Origin: Lelliottia sp. JS-SCA-14
GTDB taxonomy: Bacteria > Pseudomonadota > Gammaproteobacteria > Enterobacterales > Enterobacteriaceae
Assembly: GCF_035593345.1 (NCBI RefSeq)
Contig: NZ_CP141606.1
Span: 2,480,001-2,544,000 of the forward strand
Direction: 5' to 3'
Length of the DNA: 64,000 bases
Part shown: in pieces, positions 26,432 through 34,954 of the stretch
Position numbering within the stretch: the first letter of the stretch is position 1
Layout of the letters: each line of letters starts with the position of its first letter
The notes under the pieces: generated by a model
What the model was told of the DNA's origin: nothing
Databases searched by the model: none
What the model saw: only the letters and a program-made list of their open reading frames with translations
Made by a program: the position numbers and the translations under genes

Positions 26432-27027
26432 CTGTATTTCTCATCCAAATAAAATGTGATCCCGCCTCCGGTTATTTATAATTAACATAGTGTTTACATT
26501 TAAATTCTGTTTATATCTCTCCGCCCTGAAACTTCCTTTTACATTTATATTGACACAAATTGACAACGCAGCGGGATTAGTTAGCCTCTAATAATCCCCG
26601 GAGATATAACCTACGCTGCAATAGTTTATGTCTGAATATTTCACCATTAGCTGTCTGTTATATCAACGCTAACTACGTAACCCACTGATTTACCGTTTAC
26701 ACAGCTTATTTTTAAACCGCCATACATCCGCAATGATTGATAATCCCCCTGATAAATAAAACCCCACTAAAACTATGCGATGCCATATTATTTTTCTAAG
26801 AAAATACTCAATATCAGAATAATAATTAATCAATTCCGCGTAATATGGGCCGTTTTATCGGACCCACGTCACACTAATTGAAATTATCAGCAATGTTTTG
26901 AAACTTATTATTGAAATGAGGCTACAACATTCTTAAAAATAGCATGCCATTGACGAACGACCTCGTTTAGAAATCGTTTATTAATGGCAAAGGCAGATAG
27001 CCAAAGAAAATTATAAGGATTATTAAA
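26432..27027 (+). promoter_or_regulatory. AT-rich yddG-porin intergenic region with candidate porin promoter
   Basis: About 600 bp without an ORF of any credit. A plausible sigma-70 promoter near its end is TTGAAA (26911-26916), 17 bp, TAAAAA (26934-26939). That gives an RNA leader of about 80 nt, as in other enteric porin genes whose leaders are targeted by small RNAs. AT-rich tracts around 26480-26520 could hold OmpR-type sites but are not specific enough to call. I see nothing definite between 26530 and 26900. Confidence 0.45.
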
Positions 27028-28107
27028 ATGAAACTTAAATTAGTTGCAGTGGCAGTGACTACAATGTTGGCTGCAGGCGCGGTAAACGCGGCTGAAGTCT
27101 TTAACAAAGACGGTAACAAGCTGGATCTGTACGGTAAAGTAACAGGTCTGCACTATTTCTCTGACGACACCAGCAACGACGGCGACAAAACTTACGTGCG
27201 TCTGGGCTTCAAAGGTGAAACTCAGATCAACGACCAGCTGTCCGGTTACGGCCAGTGGGAATATGAGTTCAAAGGCAACAACGACGAATCCAACGGCGAT
27301 AAAGGCAACAAAACCCGTCTGGCGTTCGCTGGCCTGAAATTCAACGAATTTGGTTCTTTCGACTACGGTCGTAACTACGGTGTGGCTTACGACATCGGCG
27401 CATGGACCGACGTTCTGCCAGAATACGGCGGAGACACCTGGACTCAGACTGACGTCTTCATGACCGGCCGTACTACCGGCGTTGCAACCTACCGTAACAC
27501 TGACTTCTTCGGTCTGGTTGATGGCCTGAACTTTGCTGCACAGTACCAGGGCAAAAATGACCGTGACGACGTGACCAAAGCGAACGGCGATGGCTGGGGT
27601 CTGTCTTCTACCTATGAAATGGACGGTTTCGGCGTGGGTGCAACCTATGCGAAATCTGACCGTACCGACGATCAGGTTCGCGCTGCGGCACTGAACGACC
27701 TGAACGCGTCCGGTGACAATGCAGAAGTATGGGCTGCTGGCCTGAAATACGATGCGAACAACATCTACCTGGCAACCACCTACTCTGAAACCCGCAACAT
27801 GACCGTATTCGGTGCTGACCATATTGCGAACAAAGCTCAGAACTTCGAAGTGGTTGCACAGTACCAGTTCGACTTCGGCCTGCGTCCGTCTATCGCTTAC
27901 CTGAAATCCAAAGGTAAAGATATCAACAACTACGGCGACCAGGATCTGGTTGAGTACATCGAAGTGGGCACCACTTACTACTTCAACAAAAACATGTCCA
28001 CCTACGTTGACTACAAAATCAACCTGCTGGATGACAACAAATTCACCAACGATGCGAAAATCGCGACCGACAACATCGTTGCACTGGGTCTGACCTACCA
28101 GTTCTAA
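27028..28107 (+). CDS. ompD: General trimeric outer-membrane porin, OmpD/NmpC-like
   Basis: A 359-residue classical porin with signal peptide [21 protein letters not shown]. The mature start is [17 protein letters not shown]. The constriction-loop region [26 protein letters not shown] has the PEFGGD-like motif of loop 3. The protein ends in the aromatic VALGLTYQF signal for BAM insertion. Among enteric porins the sequence and the position next to yddG fit Salmonella OmpD best. It makes a sixteen-strand diffusion pore for small solutes. Confidence 0.9.
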   Translation: MKLKLVAVAVTTMLAAGAVNAAEVFNKDGNKLDLYGKVTGLHYFSDDTSNDGDKTYVRLGFKGETQINDQLSGYGQWEYEFKGNNDESNGDKGNKTRLAFAGLKFNEFGSFDYGRNYGVAYDIGAWTDVLPEYGGDTWTQTDVFMTGRTTGVATYRNTDFFGLVDGLNFAAQYQGKNDRDDVTKANGDGWGLSSTYEMDGFGVGATYAKSDRTDDQVRAAALNDLNASGDNAEVWAAGLKYDANNIYLATTYSETRNMTVFGADHIANKAQNFEVVAQYQFDFGLRPSIAYLKSKGKDINNYGDQDLVEYIEVGTTYYFNKNMSTYVDYKINLLDDNKFTNDAKIATDNIVALGLTYQF

Positions 28108-28120
28108 GAATTTGTCTGTT

Positions 28121-28151
28121 AAAAAAGCCAGCCCTTGCGGCTGGCTTTTTT
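28121..28151. terminator. Strong Rho-independent terminator after the porin gene
   Basis: AAAAAAGCCAGCC (28121-28133), loop CTTGC, then GGCTGGCTTTTTT (28139-28151). It is symmetric, with a T tract on both strands, 13 bp after the stop. Confidence 0.95.
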
Positions 28152-28186
28152 TATCGCAGTCATCAGGCGTGATAAAGGAGTACGCC

Positions 28187-28627
28187 ATGCATCTCTATAC
28201 GGGACGCTGCTTGTGCGGGATGAGCCATTTTAGCGTCAACATCGAAGCGCTCGATGTCTATGCCTGCCACTGCACCAACTGTCAGAAGTGGTCGGGCGGT
28301 ATTGCCATGTATCTGGAAACCCAGGGCGAACCCATTGTCGAAAGCGGTTCGATTGCCCCTTCGCACTTCTCATCTTCCGCGCGCGGTGAACGCTGGTTCT
28401 GCCCCGGCTGCGGCTGTCCGCTGTGGTTTGAACTCACCCCCACCGGGCGCTATTTTGTCCCCTGGACGCTGCTCGAGCTGAACGAAGACGATCGTCGTCG
28501 CCTGGTGCTGGCCGCCGAAATCTATACGGAAACGCAACCGGCCTTCTGGCGCCTCACCGGCCAGTACGCCCGATTCAGCGGCACCGAAATCGAAGCCCTG
28601 GATAAGCACTGCTCGTTTACACCGTAA
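28187..28627 (+). CDS. GFA-family zinc-binding protein
   Basis: A 146-residue protein of the GFA (glutathione-dependent formaldehyde-activating enzyme-like) fold. GRCLCGMSHF gives the first CxC. ACHCTNCQKWSG gives the structural CxxC cluster. WFCPGCGCPLWFEL gives the last pair. Start at 28187 behind AAAGGAG. The family binds zinc; only some members are tied to glutathione-formaldehyde chemistry, so no reaction is assigned. Its 3' end overlaps the convergent LysR gene by 11 bp. Confidence 0.85.
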   Translation: MHLYTGRCLCGMSHFSVNIEALDVYACHCTNCQKWSGGIAMYLETQGEPIVESGSIAPSHFSSSARGERWFCPGCGCPLWFELTPTGRYFVPWTLLELNEDDRRRLVLAAEIYTETQPAFWRLTGQYARFSGTEIEALDKHCSFTP

Positions 28628-29555
28628 CGCTGCCCGCCGCGCGGCGGAGCCAGGCTTGCAGCAGTTTGCCATCCTCGGTCATGTCCGAATCCTGACGGAC
28701 GCACAGATAATAATCGCGCCCGTCATCGATGGGAGCATCGAAGATTTTCACCAGCTCGCCGCTCTCCAGATAGGGCGCGATCAGCGGCTCGCGCATAAGC
28801 GCACAGCCGAGCCCCGCCTGAACGCCCGCCAGAGTCAGTAATCCATCCTCAAACAGCGGACCACTCTTGCGCGCTGTCCGTTTCACGCCCTGCTGGATAA
28901 ACCACTGTTGCCAGGTACTGCGCTCTTCATCGTGCAGAAGCGGCATTTGCAGCAGCTGTTCCGGGGTGTCGATATGCCCGTGAATGCGCAAAAACGCCCG
29001 GCTGCACACCGGCACCATCTGCCCGGAAATCAGTTTTTCGCTCTGATACCCCGCCCACTGGCCGTTACCAAAGCGAATCGACATATCCGACGCGTCGCTG
29101 AGATAGTTGCGATGGTTGGCATACACGACGTTAATTTCCGTCTGCGGGTTGGCGCGCATAAACGCGGGCAGACGCGGAATAAACCAGCCCATGCCAAACA
29201 GCGGGATCAGGCTGATGGTCACCTGACGCGTCTGGGCCTGCTCCACCAGATGCTCCGTCGCCTGGCGCAGGACGTTAAACGCCGCGCGGATCGAGCGGTA
29301 ATAGTCACGCCCCTGCTGGCTCAGGATCAGCCTGCGCCCCTGACGCTCCGTGAGCGGCATTTGCAGATACCCTTCCAGCACCTTGAGCTGATGGCTCACG
29401 GCAGAGGGCGATATCGCCAGCTCCTGCGCCGCCAGGGTGACGCTCCCCAGGCGGGCGATCGCCTCGAAAGCGCGCACGGCCCGCAGGGGCGGATCGTTCG
29501 CCAGACGGCTTTCCGCATACGCAGGCAGCTGGAGTGATTGTTCTGTTTTATTCAT
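28617..29555 (-). CDS. LysR family transcriptional regulator (GcvA-like)
   Basis: A 312-residue LysR protein. The N-terminal winged helix is LRAVRAFEAIARLGSVTLAAQELAISPSAVSHQLKVLEGYL (about residues 24-64). A linker helix and a periplasmic-binding-like effector domain follow (ISLIPLFGMGWFIPRLPAFMRANPQTEINVVYANH). The FxxAARLGSVTxAAxELxxSPSAVSHQ pattern is of the GcvA/AmpR type. It diverges from the seven-gene operon starting at 29727 and is its likely activator, perhaps responding to the imported substrate or a product. That link is positional inference. Confidence 0.9.
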   Translation of the reverse strand: MNKTEQSLQLPAYAESRLANDPPLRAVRAFEAIARLGSVTLAAQELAISPSAVSHQLKVLEGYLQMPLTERQGRRLILSQQGRDYYRSIRAAFNVLRQATEHLVEQAQTRQVTISLIPLFGMGWFIPRLPAFMRANPQTEINVVYANHRNYLSDASDMSIRFGNGQWAGYQSEKLISGQMVPVCSRAFLRIHGHIDTPEQLLQMPLLHDEERSTWQQWFIQQGVKRTARKSGPLFEDGLLTLAGVQAGLGCALMREPLIAPYLESGELVKIFDAPIDDGRDYYLCVRQDSDMTEDGKLLQAWLRRAAGSVTV

Positions 29556-29726
29556 ATGTTGATTTTATTGGTCTCTTTCTGTCCAAATGACGATTAACTA
29601 TTCTCTTTAAAATCATTGTGATAAATCAATCTCGAAATATCATAAGAAATAATATATGCGTATTTTACAATTTAATTCAATTGTCGGATGTTACCCGCTG
29701 AAAGAGCAATCTGTCGGGTAAACACA

Positions 29727-30677
29727 TTGGATACACTGATACAACAACTGATCAATGGCGTGATGCTGGGCAGCATCTACGCGCTGATCGCGCTGGGCTA
29801 TACGATGGTGTATGGCATTTTGCGCATCATTAACTTCGCCCATGGCGACATTTTGATGGTCGGCGCGCTCACCACGCTGTCGGCCCTGAACGCGCTGAAC
29901 AGCACATTCCCACACATGCCGCAGCTATTGCAGCTCGGCTTTGCGCTGGTCATTGCCATGGCCGTCTGCGCCCTGCTGGCGATGGCGGTGGAGCGCTTCG
30001 CCTACCGCCGCCTGCGCAACGCCCCGCGTCTGGCGCCGCTGATCTCCGGGATTGGCGTCTCCGTCTTGCTGCAAACCGTGGCGATGATTATCTGGACGCG
30101 CAACCCGCTGATGTTCCCACAAATCCTGCCGATGGACGCGATTTCCGTCACCTCGGGCAGCGTTGACCATCCTCCGGCCATTGTGACGGTCACAGGCATC
30201 GTCACCGTGTCGCTGGCGCTGATCGTGATGATCGGCCTGTGGCTGCTCGTGGAATACACCCGTCTTGGACGCGGGATGCGCGCGGTGGCGGAAAACCCGC
30301 GCGTCGCCACGCTGATGGGCGTCAACCCCAACGCCATTATCACCCTCACCTTCGCCATCGGCGGCATCTTCGCGGCCCTCGCAGGGGTGATGATGGCCAG
30401 CAACTACGGCAACGCCAGTTTCTCGATGGGCTTTCTGCCCGGCATCAAAGCCTTCACTGCCGCCGTGCTGGGCGGGATCGGCAATATTCGCGGCGCGATG
30501 ATCGGCGGGATTTTACTCGGGATCATCGAAGCGCTGGGCGCAGGCTATCTGGGTGAACTGACAAATGGCGTGTTCGGGAGTAACTATCAGGACGTCTTCG
30601 CCTTCATCGTGCTGATTCTGGTACTGGTATTCCGTCCGGCAGGTCTGCTGGGCGAACGCGTGGCGCACAGGGCGTAG
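29727..30677 (+). CDS. Branched-chain-type ABC transporter permease, LivH-like
   Basis: A 316-residue permease. DTLIQQLINGVMLGSIYALIALGYTMVYGILRIINFAHGDILMVG is the standard LivH/UrtB opening with the NFAHGD motif, and GAMIGGILLGIIEALGAGY lies near the C-terminus. I favour the TTG at 29727, because family proteins begin (M)DTLIQQ; an in-frame ATG at 29688 adds 13 atypical residues. First gene of an operon with LivM, LivG, LivF and LivK homologues and two hydrolases. Confidence 0.88.
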   Translation: MDTLIQQLINGVMLGSIYALIALGYTMVYGILRIINFAHGDILMVGALTTLSALNALNSTFPHMPQLLQLGFALVIAMAVCALLAMAVERFAYRRLRNAPRLAPLISGIGVSVLLQTVAMIIWTRNPLMFPQILPMDAISVTSGSVDHPPAIVTVTGIVTVSLALIVMIGLWLLVEYTRLGRGMRAVAENPRVATLMGVNPNAIITLTFAIGGIFAALAGVMMASNYGNASFSMGFLPGIKAFTAAVLGGIGNIRGAMIGGILLGIIEALGAGYLGELTNGVFGSNYQDVFAFIVLILVLVFRPAGLLGERVAHRA

Positions 30678-30685
30678 GGGAAATT

Positions 30686-31792
30686 ATGACAACCACTTCA
30701 CTCCAGGCTCCTGCCTCTTCGCGCCGCTTCTGGTCCGGCATGACGCTGTTCGTCATCGCCCTGCTGGTTGCGCCGATAGTCGCCAGCCAGATCGGCGGCA
30801 ACTACTGGGTGCGCGTGATCGACTTTGCGCTGCTGTACATCATGCTGGCGCTCGGGCTGAACATCGTCGTCGGCTACACCGGCCTGCTGGATATGGGCTT
30901 TATCGCCTTTTACGCGGTCGGGGCCTATCTGGCAGCGCTGCTGGCCTCCCCGCATCTGCTGGAGGTCTTCCCGATCCTCAGCGTCTGGTTCCCGGACGGG
31001 CTGCACACTTCGTATCTGCTGATTATTCCGCTGGCGGCGCTGGTCGCGGCGGTGTGCGGCATTATCCTCGGCGCGCCGACGCTAAAATTGCGCGGCGACT
31101 ATCTGGCGATTGTCACCCTCGGCTTCGGGGAGATCATCCGCATTCTGATGCGCAATCTCGACCGCCCGGTGAATATCACCAACGGTGCGAAAGGCATAAC
31201 CGGCGTCGATACCCTCAATCTGTTTGGCCTGAAATTTAGCGGCGTCTATCACTGGTTTGGCATGAAAGTCCCGGCTCTGTGGCTGTGGTACTACCTGCTG
31301 ATGCTGGTGATTGTGCTGATTATTTTTGTCTGCCTGCGCCTGCAACACTCGCGCATTGGCCGGGCGTGGCATGCCATTCGTGAAGATGAGGACGTGGCCC
31401 GCGCGATGGGCATCAACGTGCGTAACTATAAACTGCTGGCCTTTGCGATGGGCGCCTCCTTTGGCGGCGTGGCAGGTGCGTTGTTCGGTGCTTTCCAGGG
31501 CTTCGTGTCGCCAGAATCCTTCACCCTGCAAGAGTCCATTGCCGTGCTGGCGATGGTGGTACTCGGCGGGATGGGCCACATCCCTGGCGTGATCCTCGGC
31601 GCGGTGCTCCTGACCGCCCTGCCGGAAATCCTGCGCAGCCAGGCGGCACCCGTTCAGCAGGCGCTGTTTGGCACCGTGCTGATCGACCCGGAAATTCTGC
31701 GTCAGCTGTTCTACGGCCTGGCGCTGGTGCTGGTGATGCTCCTGCGCCCGTCCGGAATCTGGCCGGTCCGTCACAAGGAGGTCAACGCATGA
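30686..31792 (+). CDS. Branched-chain-type ABC transporter permease, LivM-like
   Basis: A 368-residue membrane protein with the LivM features YIMLALGLNIVVGYTGLLDMGFIAFYAVGAYLAALL (about residues 50-85) and LKLRGDYLAIVTLGFGEIIRILMRNL. A long C-terminal part includes AMGINVRNYKLLAFAMGASFGGVAGALFG. It pairs with the LivH-like subunit. Its stop overlaps the next gene's start by 4 bp. Confidence 0.92.
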   Translation: MTTTSLQAPASSRRFWSGMTLFVIALLVAPIVASQIGGNYWVRVIDFALLYIMLALGLNIVVGYTGLLDMGFIAFYAVGAYLAALLASPHLLEVFPILSVWFPDGLHTSYLLIIPLAALVAAVCGIILGAPTLKLRGDYLAIVTLGFGEIIRILMRNLDRPVNITNGAKGITGVDTLNLFGLKFSGVYHWFGMKVPALWLWYYLLMLVIVLIIFVCLRLQHSRIGRAWHAIREDEDVARAMGINVRNYKLLAFAMGASFGGVAGALFGAFQGFVSPESFTLQESIAVLAMVVLGGMGHIPGVILGAVLLTALPEILRSQAAPVQQALFGTVLIDPEILRQLFYGLALVLVMLLRPSGIWPVRHKEVNA

Positions 31793-32556
31793 GCCTGTTA
31801 ACCGTGCGTAATATGTCTAAACGCTTTGGTGGCCTGACCGCCGTGGACGACGTTTCGCTCTCCATTCATAAAGGCGAAATCTACGGTCTGATCGGCCCCA
31901 ACGGCGCAGGCAAAACCACCTGTTTTAACCTGATCACCGGCCTCTATCCGGCGGATAGCGGCGAGTTTTCGATTGCCGATAAACCCTATTTCCCGAAGCA
32001 GATCGACAAAGTCACTGCCGCCGGTATCGCGCGCACTTTTCAGAACGTGCGTCTGTTTAACGAAATGTCGGTGCTGGAGAACGTGATGGTCGGTCGCCAC
32101 GTGCGCACCCGCAACGGGCTCTGGGCGGCACTATCGCGCCATCAACGCGCCCGCGATGAGGAGGCACAAACCCGCGAGCTGGCCTGGCACTGGCTGGAGT
32201 ATACCGGAATCGCCCGATTCGCCCACTATCGCGCCTGCGACCTGGCATACGGCCATCAGCGTCGACTGGAGATCGCCCGCGCGCTGGCGACCGACCCGCT
32301 GCTGCTGGCGCTCGATGAACCGGCTGCGGGCATGAATGCCGCAGAAAAAAACGCCCTCGGCGAACTGCTCACCCGCATTCGGGACGACGGCAAAACGCTG
32401 CTGATGATAGAGCACGACGTTAAGCTGGTGATGGGGATCTGCGACCGCCTTACGGTGCTGGATTACGGCAAAACCCTGGCCGTCGGCACGCCCGACACGG
32501 TACGGCGAGACCCGGCGGTGATCGCTGCCTGGCTTGGAGGCAACGCCCATGTCTGA
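31789..32556 (+). CDS. Branched-chain-type ABC transporter ATPase, LivG-like
   Basis: A 255-residue ATPase with Walker A GPNGAGKTT near residue 35, signature region LAYGHQRRLEIARAL, Walker B LLLALDEPAAGMN and switch histidine LMIEHDVKLVMGIC. The degenerate signature (YGHQRR) is typical of LivG. ATGA overlap with the permease upstream and 8-bp overlap with the LivF gene downstream. Confidence 0.93.
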   Translation: MSLLTVRNMSKRFGGLTAVDDVSLSIHKGEIYGLIGPNGAGKTTCFNLITGLYPADSGEFSIADKPYFPKQIDKVTAAGIARTFQNVRLFNEMSVLENVMVGRHVRTRNGLWAALSRHQRARDEEAQTRELAWHWLEYTGIARFAHYRACDLAYGHQRRLEIARALATDPLLLALDEPAAGMNAAEKNALGELLTRIRDDGKTLLMIEHDVKLVMGICDRLTVLDYGKTLAVGTPDTVRRDPAVIAAWLGGNAHV

Positions 32557-33268
32557 ATTACTCAAAGTCGAACGCCTGGACGTGCATTACGGCGGGATCC
32601 AGGCAGTGCGCGGCGTGTCGTTCACCCTGCAGGAGGGCGAACAGGCAACGCTGATTGGTGCTAATGGCGCGGGCAAAAGCTCAACCGTGCGCGCCATCAC
32701 CGGGCTGGAAAACTTCGGCGGCAACATTCTGTTTAACGGCCAGCCGGTGCGCAAACGCAAGTCCGAAGCCTTGCTGCGCGACGGGCTGGTGATGGTCCCG
32801 GAAGGTCGTGGCATCTTCGCCCGCATGACGGTGCTGGAGAATTTACAGATGGGCGCCTGGCTGCGCCGTGACACTGTCACAGTAAAAAGCGAAATGGACG
32901 CGATTTTCGACCGTTTCCCTCGCCTCGGCGAACGTCAACATCAGCTCGCCGGGCTGCTTTCCGGCGGTGAACAGCAGCTGCTGGCGCTGAACCGCGCCCT
33001 GCTCAGCCGTCCGCGCCTGCTGATCCTCGATGAGCCGTCGATGGGGCTGGCTCCGAAAATGGTCGAGAACATTTTTCAGGTTATCAAAGGGCTGCGCGAA
33101 CGCGGCGTGGCCCTGCTGCTGATCGAACAAAACGCCCGGCTGGCGCTGGAAGTGACGGACCAGGCCTGGGTGATGGACAGCGGCAGCATCGTGCATCACG
33201 GCGAATCAAAAGCGCTGCTCGATGACGACCAGATTGCACAGATTTATTTGGGCGAAATGCCCGTTTAA
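32549..33268 (+). CDS. Branched-chain-type ABC transporter ATPase, LivF-like
   Basis: A 239-residue ATPase with Walker A GANGAGKSS near residue 38, signature LSGGEQQLLALNRAL, Walker B LLILDEPSMGLAP and LLIEQNARLAL at the switch region. The start is taken at the ATG at 32549, which overlaps the LivG stop and begins MSELLKVERLDVHYGGIQ. Forms the ATPase pair with the LivG-like subunit. Confidence 0.93.
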   Translation: MSELLKVERLDVHYGGIQAVRGVSFTLQEGEQATLIGANGAGKSSTVRAITGLENFGGNILFNGQPVRKRKSEALLRDGLVMVPEGRGIFARMTVLENLQMGAWLRRDTVTVKSEMDAIFDRFPRLGERQHQLAGLLSGGEQQLLALNRALLSRPRLLILDEPSMGLAPKMVENIFQVIKGLRERGVALLLIEQNARLALEVTDQAWVMDSGSIVHHGESKALLDDDQIAQIYLGEMPV

Positions 33269-33296
33269 CACACCAACCAACACCAGGGAAATTATA

Positions 33297-34454
33297 ATGA
33301 AAACCTTAAAAATCAGTGCGCTCAGCGCCGCGCTTTTGCTCAGTGGTTTTGCCTCCTCCGCCTCATGGGCGGCCCAGAGCGAAACCGTCATCATCGGCCT
33401 GGCAGGCCCGCTCACCGGCCCTTCCGCGCGTATCGGGAAGGATCTGGAGAACGGCGCACAGCTGGCGATCGATGACATCAACAAACAGCACCCGACCATC
33501 GGCGGCAAAGCGGTGACCTTCAAACTGCAGTCCGAAGATGACCAGTCCGACCCGCGCACCGCCGTGGCCGTCGCGCAGCGTCTGGTCGACAGCGGCGTGG
33601 CAGGTGTGGTCGGCCACTGGAACACCGGGACCAGCATTCCGGCGGCGCGTGTCTATCATGACGCCGGGATCGCCCAGGTCGCGCCTGTCGCCACCGGTCA
33701 CGCCTATACCAAACAGGGCTTTGACACCAGTTTCCGCGTGATGGGGCACGACGATGACGGTGGGCAGTTCGCGGGCGAATATGCGGTGAAAACCCTGAAA
33801 GCCAAACGCATCGCGGTGATCGACGACCGCACCGCCTTCGGCCAGGGCCTGGCAGATGAATTCATCAAATCGCTGGAAGCACAGGGCGTGAAGATTGTTG
33901 ACCGTCAGTACGTTGACGACAAAACCGTCGACTTTAGCGCCGTGTTAACCGCCATTCGCAGTAAAAACGCCGATCTGGTGTTCTTCGGTGGTGTGGACAG
34001 CCAGGCCGCTCCGCTGGCGCGTCGCATCAAGCAGCTGAATATGAACGCCACGCTGATGGGCGCAGGCGGCTTCGTCAGCCAGACCTTCCTGCAGCTGGCC
34101 CAGAAAGAAGGCGAAGGTGTAGTGGCGTTAGAGCCAGGCCTGCCGGTCGACCAGATGCCGGGCGGCAAAGCTTTCGAGCAGGCGTACCAGTCCCGCTACC
34201 ACACCCATATCGAACTGCACGCCCCGTTCGCCTATGACGCCACCCGCGTGCTGGTGGCGGCAATGGAAAAAGCCGACTCCGTCGATCCGTCTGAGTACCT
34301 GCCCGCCCTGCGCGCCATCAGCTATTCCGGCGTCACCGGCCAGATCGCTTTCGACGATCAGGGCAACCTGAAATCCCCGTCCTTTACCGTTTACAAAGTG
34401 GTCGACGGGAAATGGCAGCCGCAAACCGTTCTGGGCGGCGCAAAAACGAAGTAA
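33297..34454 (+). CDS. Periplasmic substrate-binding protein, LivK/branched-chain type
   Basis: A 385-residue precursor. Signal peptide MKTLKISALSAALLLSGFASSASWA is followed by the type I binding-protein fold (ETVIIGLAGPLTGPSARIGKDLENGAQLAIDDIN; GVVGHWNTGTSIPAARVYHDAGIAQVAPVATG; VIDDRTAFGQGLADEF). The start at 33297 is chosen because it opens the signal peptide. The ligand is not necessarily leucine/valine: the neighbours suggest a heterocyclic or N-carbamoyl amino acid. It is 28 bp after livF and 17 bp before the ATC-hydrolase-like gene. Confidence 0.9.
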   Translation: MKTLKISALSAALLLSGFASSASWAAQSETVIIGLAGPLTGPSARIGKDLENGAQLAIDDINKQHPTIGGKAVTFKLQSEDDQSDPRTAVAVAQRLVDSGVAGVVGHWNTGTSIPAARVYHDAGIAQVAPVATGHAYTKQGFDTSFRVMGHDDDGGQFAGEYAVKTLKAKRIAVIDDRTAFGQGLADEFIKSLEAQGVKIVDRQYVDDKTVDFSAVLTAIRSKNADLVFFGGVDSQAAPLARRIKQLNMNATLMGAGGFVSQTFLQLAQKEGEGVVALEPGLPVDQMPGGKAFEQAYQSRYHTHIELHAPFAYDATRVLVAAMEKADSVDPSEYLPALRAISYSGVTGQIAFDDQGNLKSPSFTVYKVVDGKWQPQTVLGGAKTK

Positions 34455-34471
34455 CGCAGTGAGGCAATGTG

Positions 34472-34954
34472 ATGAGCGATAACAATGAGCTGGGCATTCT
34501 CGCCCGCCGCAAAATAGAAGCAGAAATTATTAAACCCATTTACGAGATCCTGGTGCGCGAGATAGGGAAAACCCGCGCCCAGGCGGTGATTGGCGAAGCG
34601 ATAGAACAGGCGGCAATTGACGCCGGGGCGCATTTTGCCCGCCAGGAGCCGAACGGCGCGGATGTGAAAAGCTTTATCGCCCTGCAATATCTCTGGGAAA
34701 AAGATAACGCGCTGGACGTGAAAGTGATCGACGCCGACGACCAGCAGTACAACTACAACGTGACGCGCTGCCGCTACGCTGAGATGTATCACGAGATGGG
34801 GCTGGGCGAGATCGGCCACCTGCTCTCCTGCGCCCGCGATGAGAAATTCATCGTCGGCTACGCGCCGGACGTGGAACTGACGCGTACCACCACCATTATG
34901 CAGGGCGGAAAATGCTGTGATTTCCGCTATCACACCAAAAAGGACAAAGCATGA
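34472..34954 (+). CDS. L-2-amino-thiazoline-4-carboxylate (ATC) hydrolase family protein
   Basis: A 160-residue cytoplasmic protein that I recognise as a member of the ATC-hydrolase family (named for Pseudomonas AtcB). That enzyme opens 2-amino-thiazoline-4-carboxylate to N-carbamoyl-L-cysteine. Recognisable features are KIEAEIIKPIYEILVREIGKTRAQAVI, a TRCRYAEMYHEMGLGEIGHLLSCARDEKFIVGY block with conserved Cys and acidic residues, and a late TTTIMQGGKCCDFRY with CC. Family membership is from memory, not a search. The directly following N-carbamoyl amino acid hydrolase supports it. Start at the ATG at 34472; a GTG lies one codon upstream. Confidence 0.75.
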   Translation: MSDNNELGILARRKIEAEIIKPIYEILVREIGKTRAQAVIGEAIEQAAIDAGAHFARQEPNGADVKSFIALQYLWEKDNALDVKVIDADDQQYNYNVTRCRYAEMYHEMGLGEIGHLLSCARDEKFIVGYAPDVELTRTTTIMQGGKCCDFRYHTKKDKA

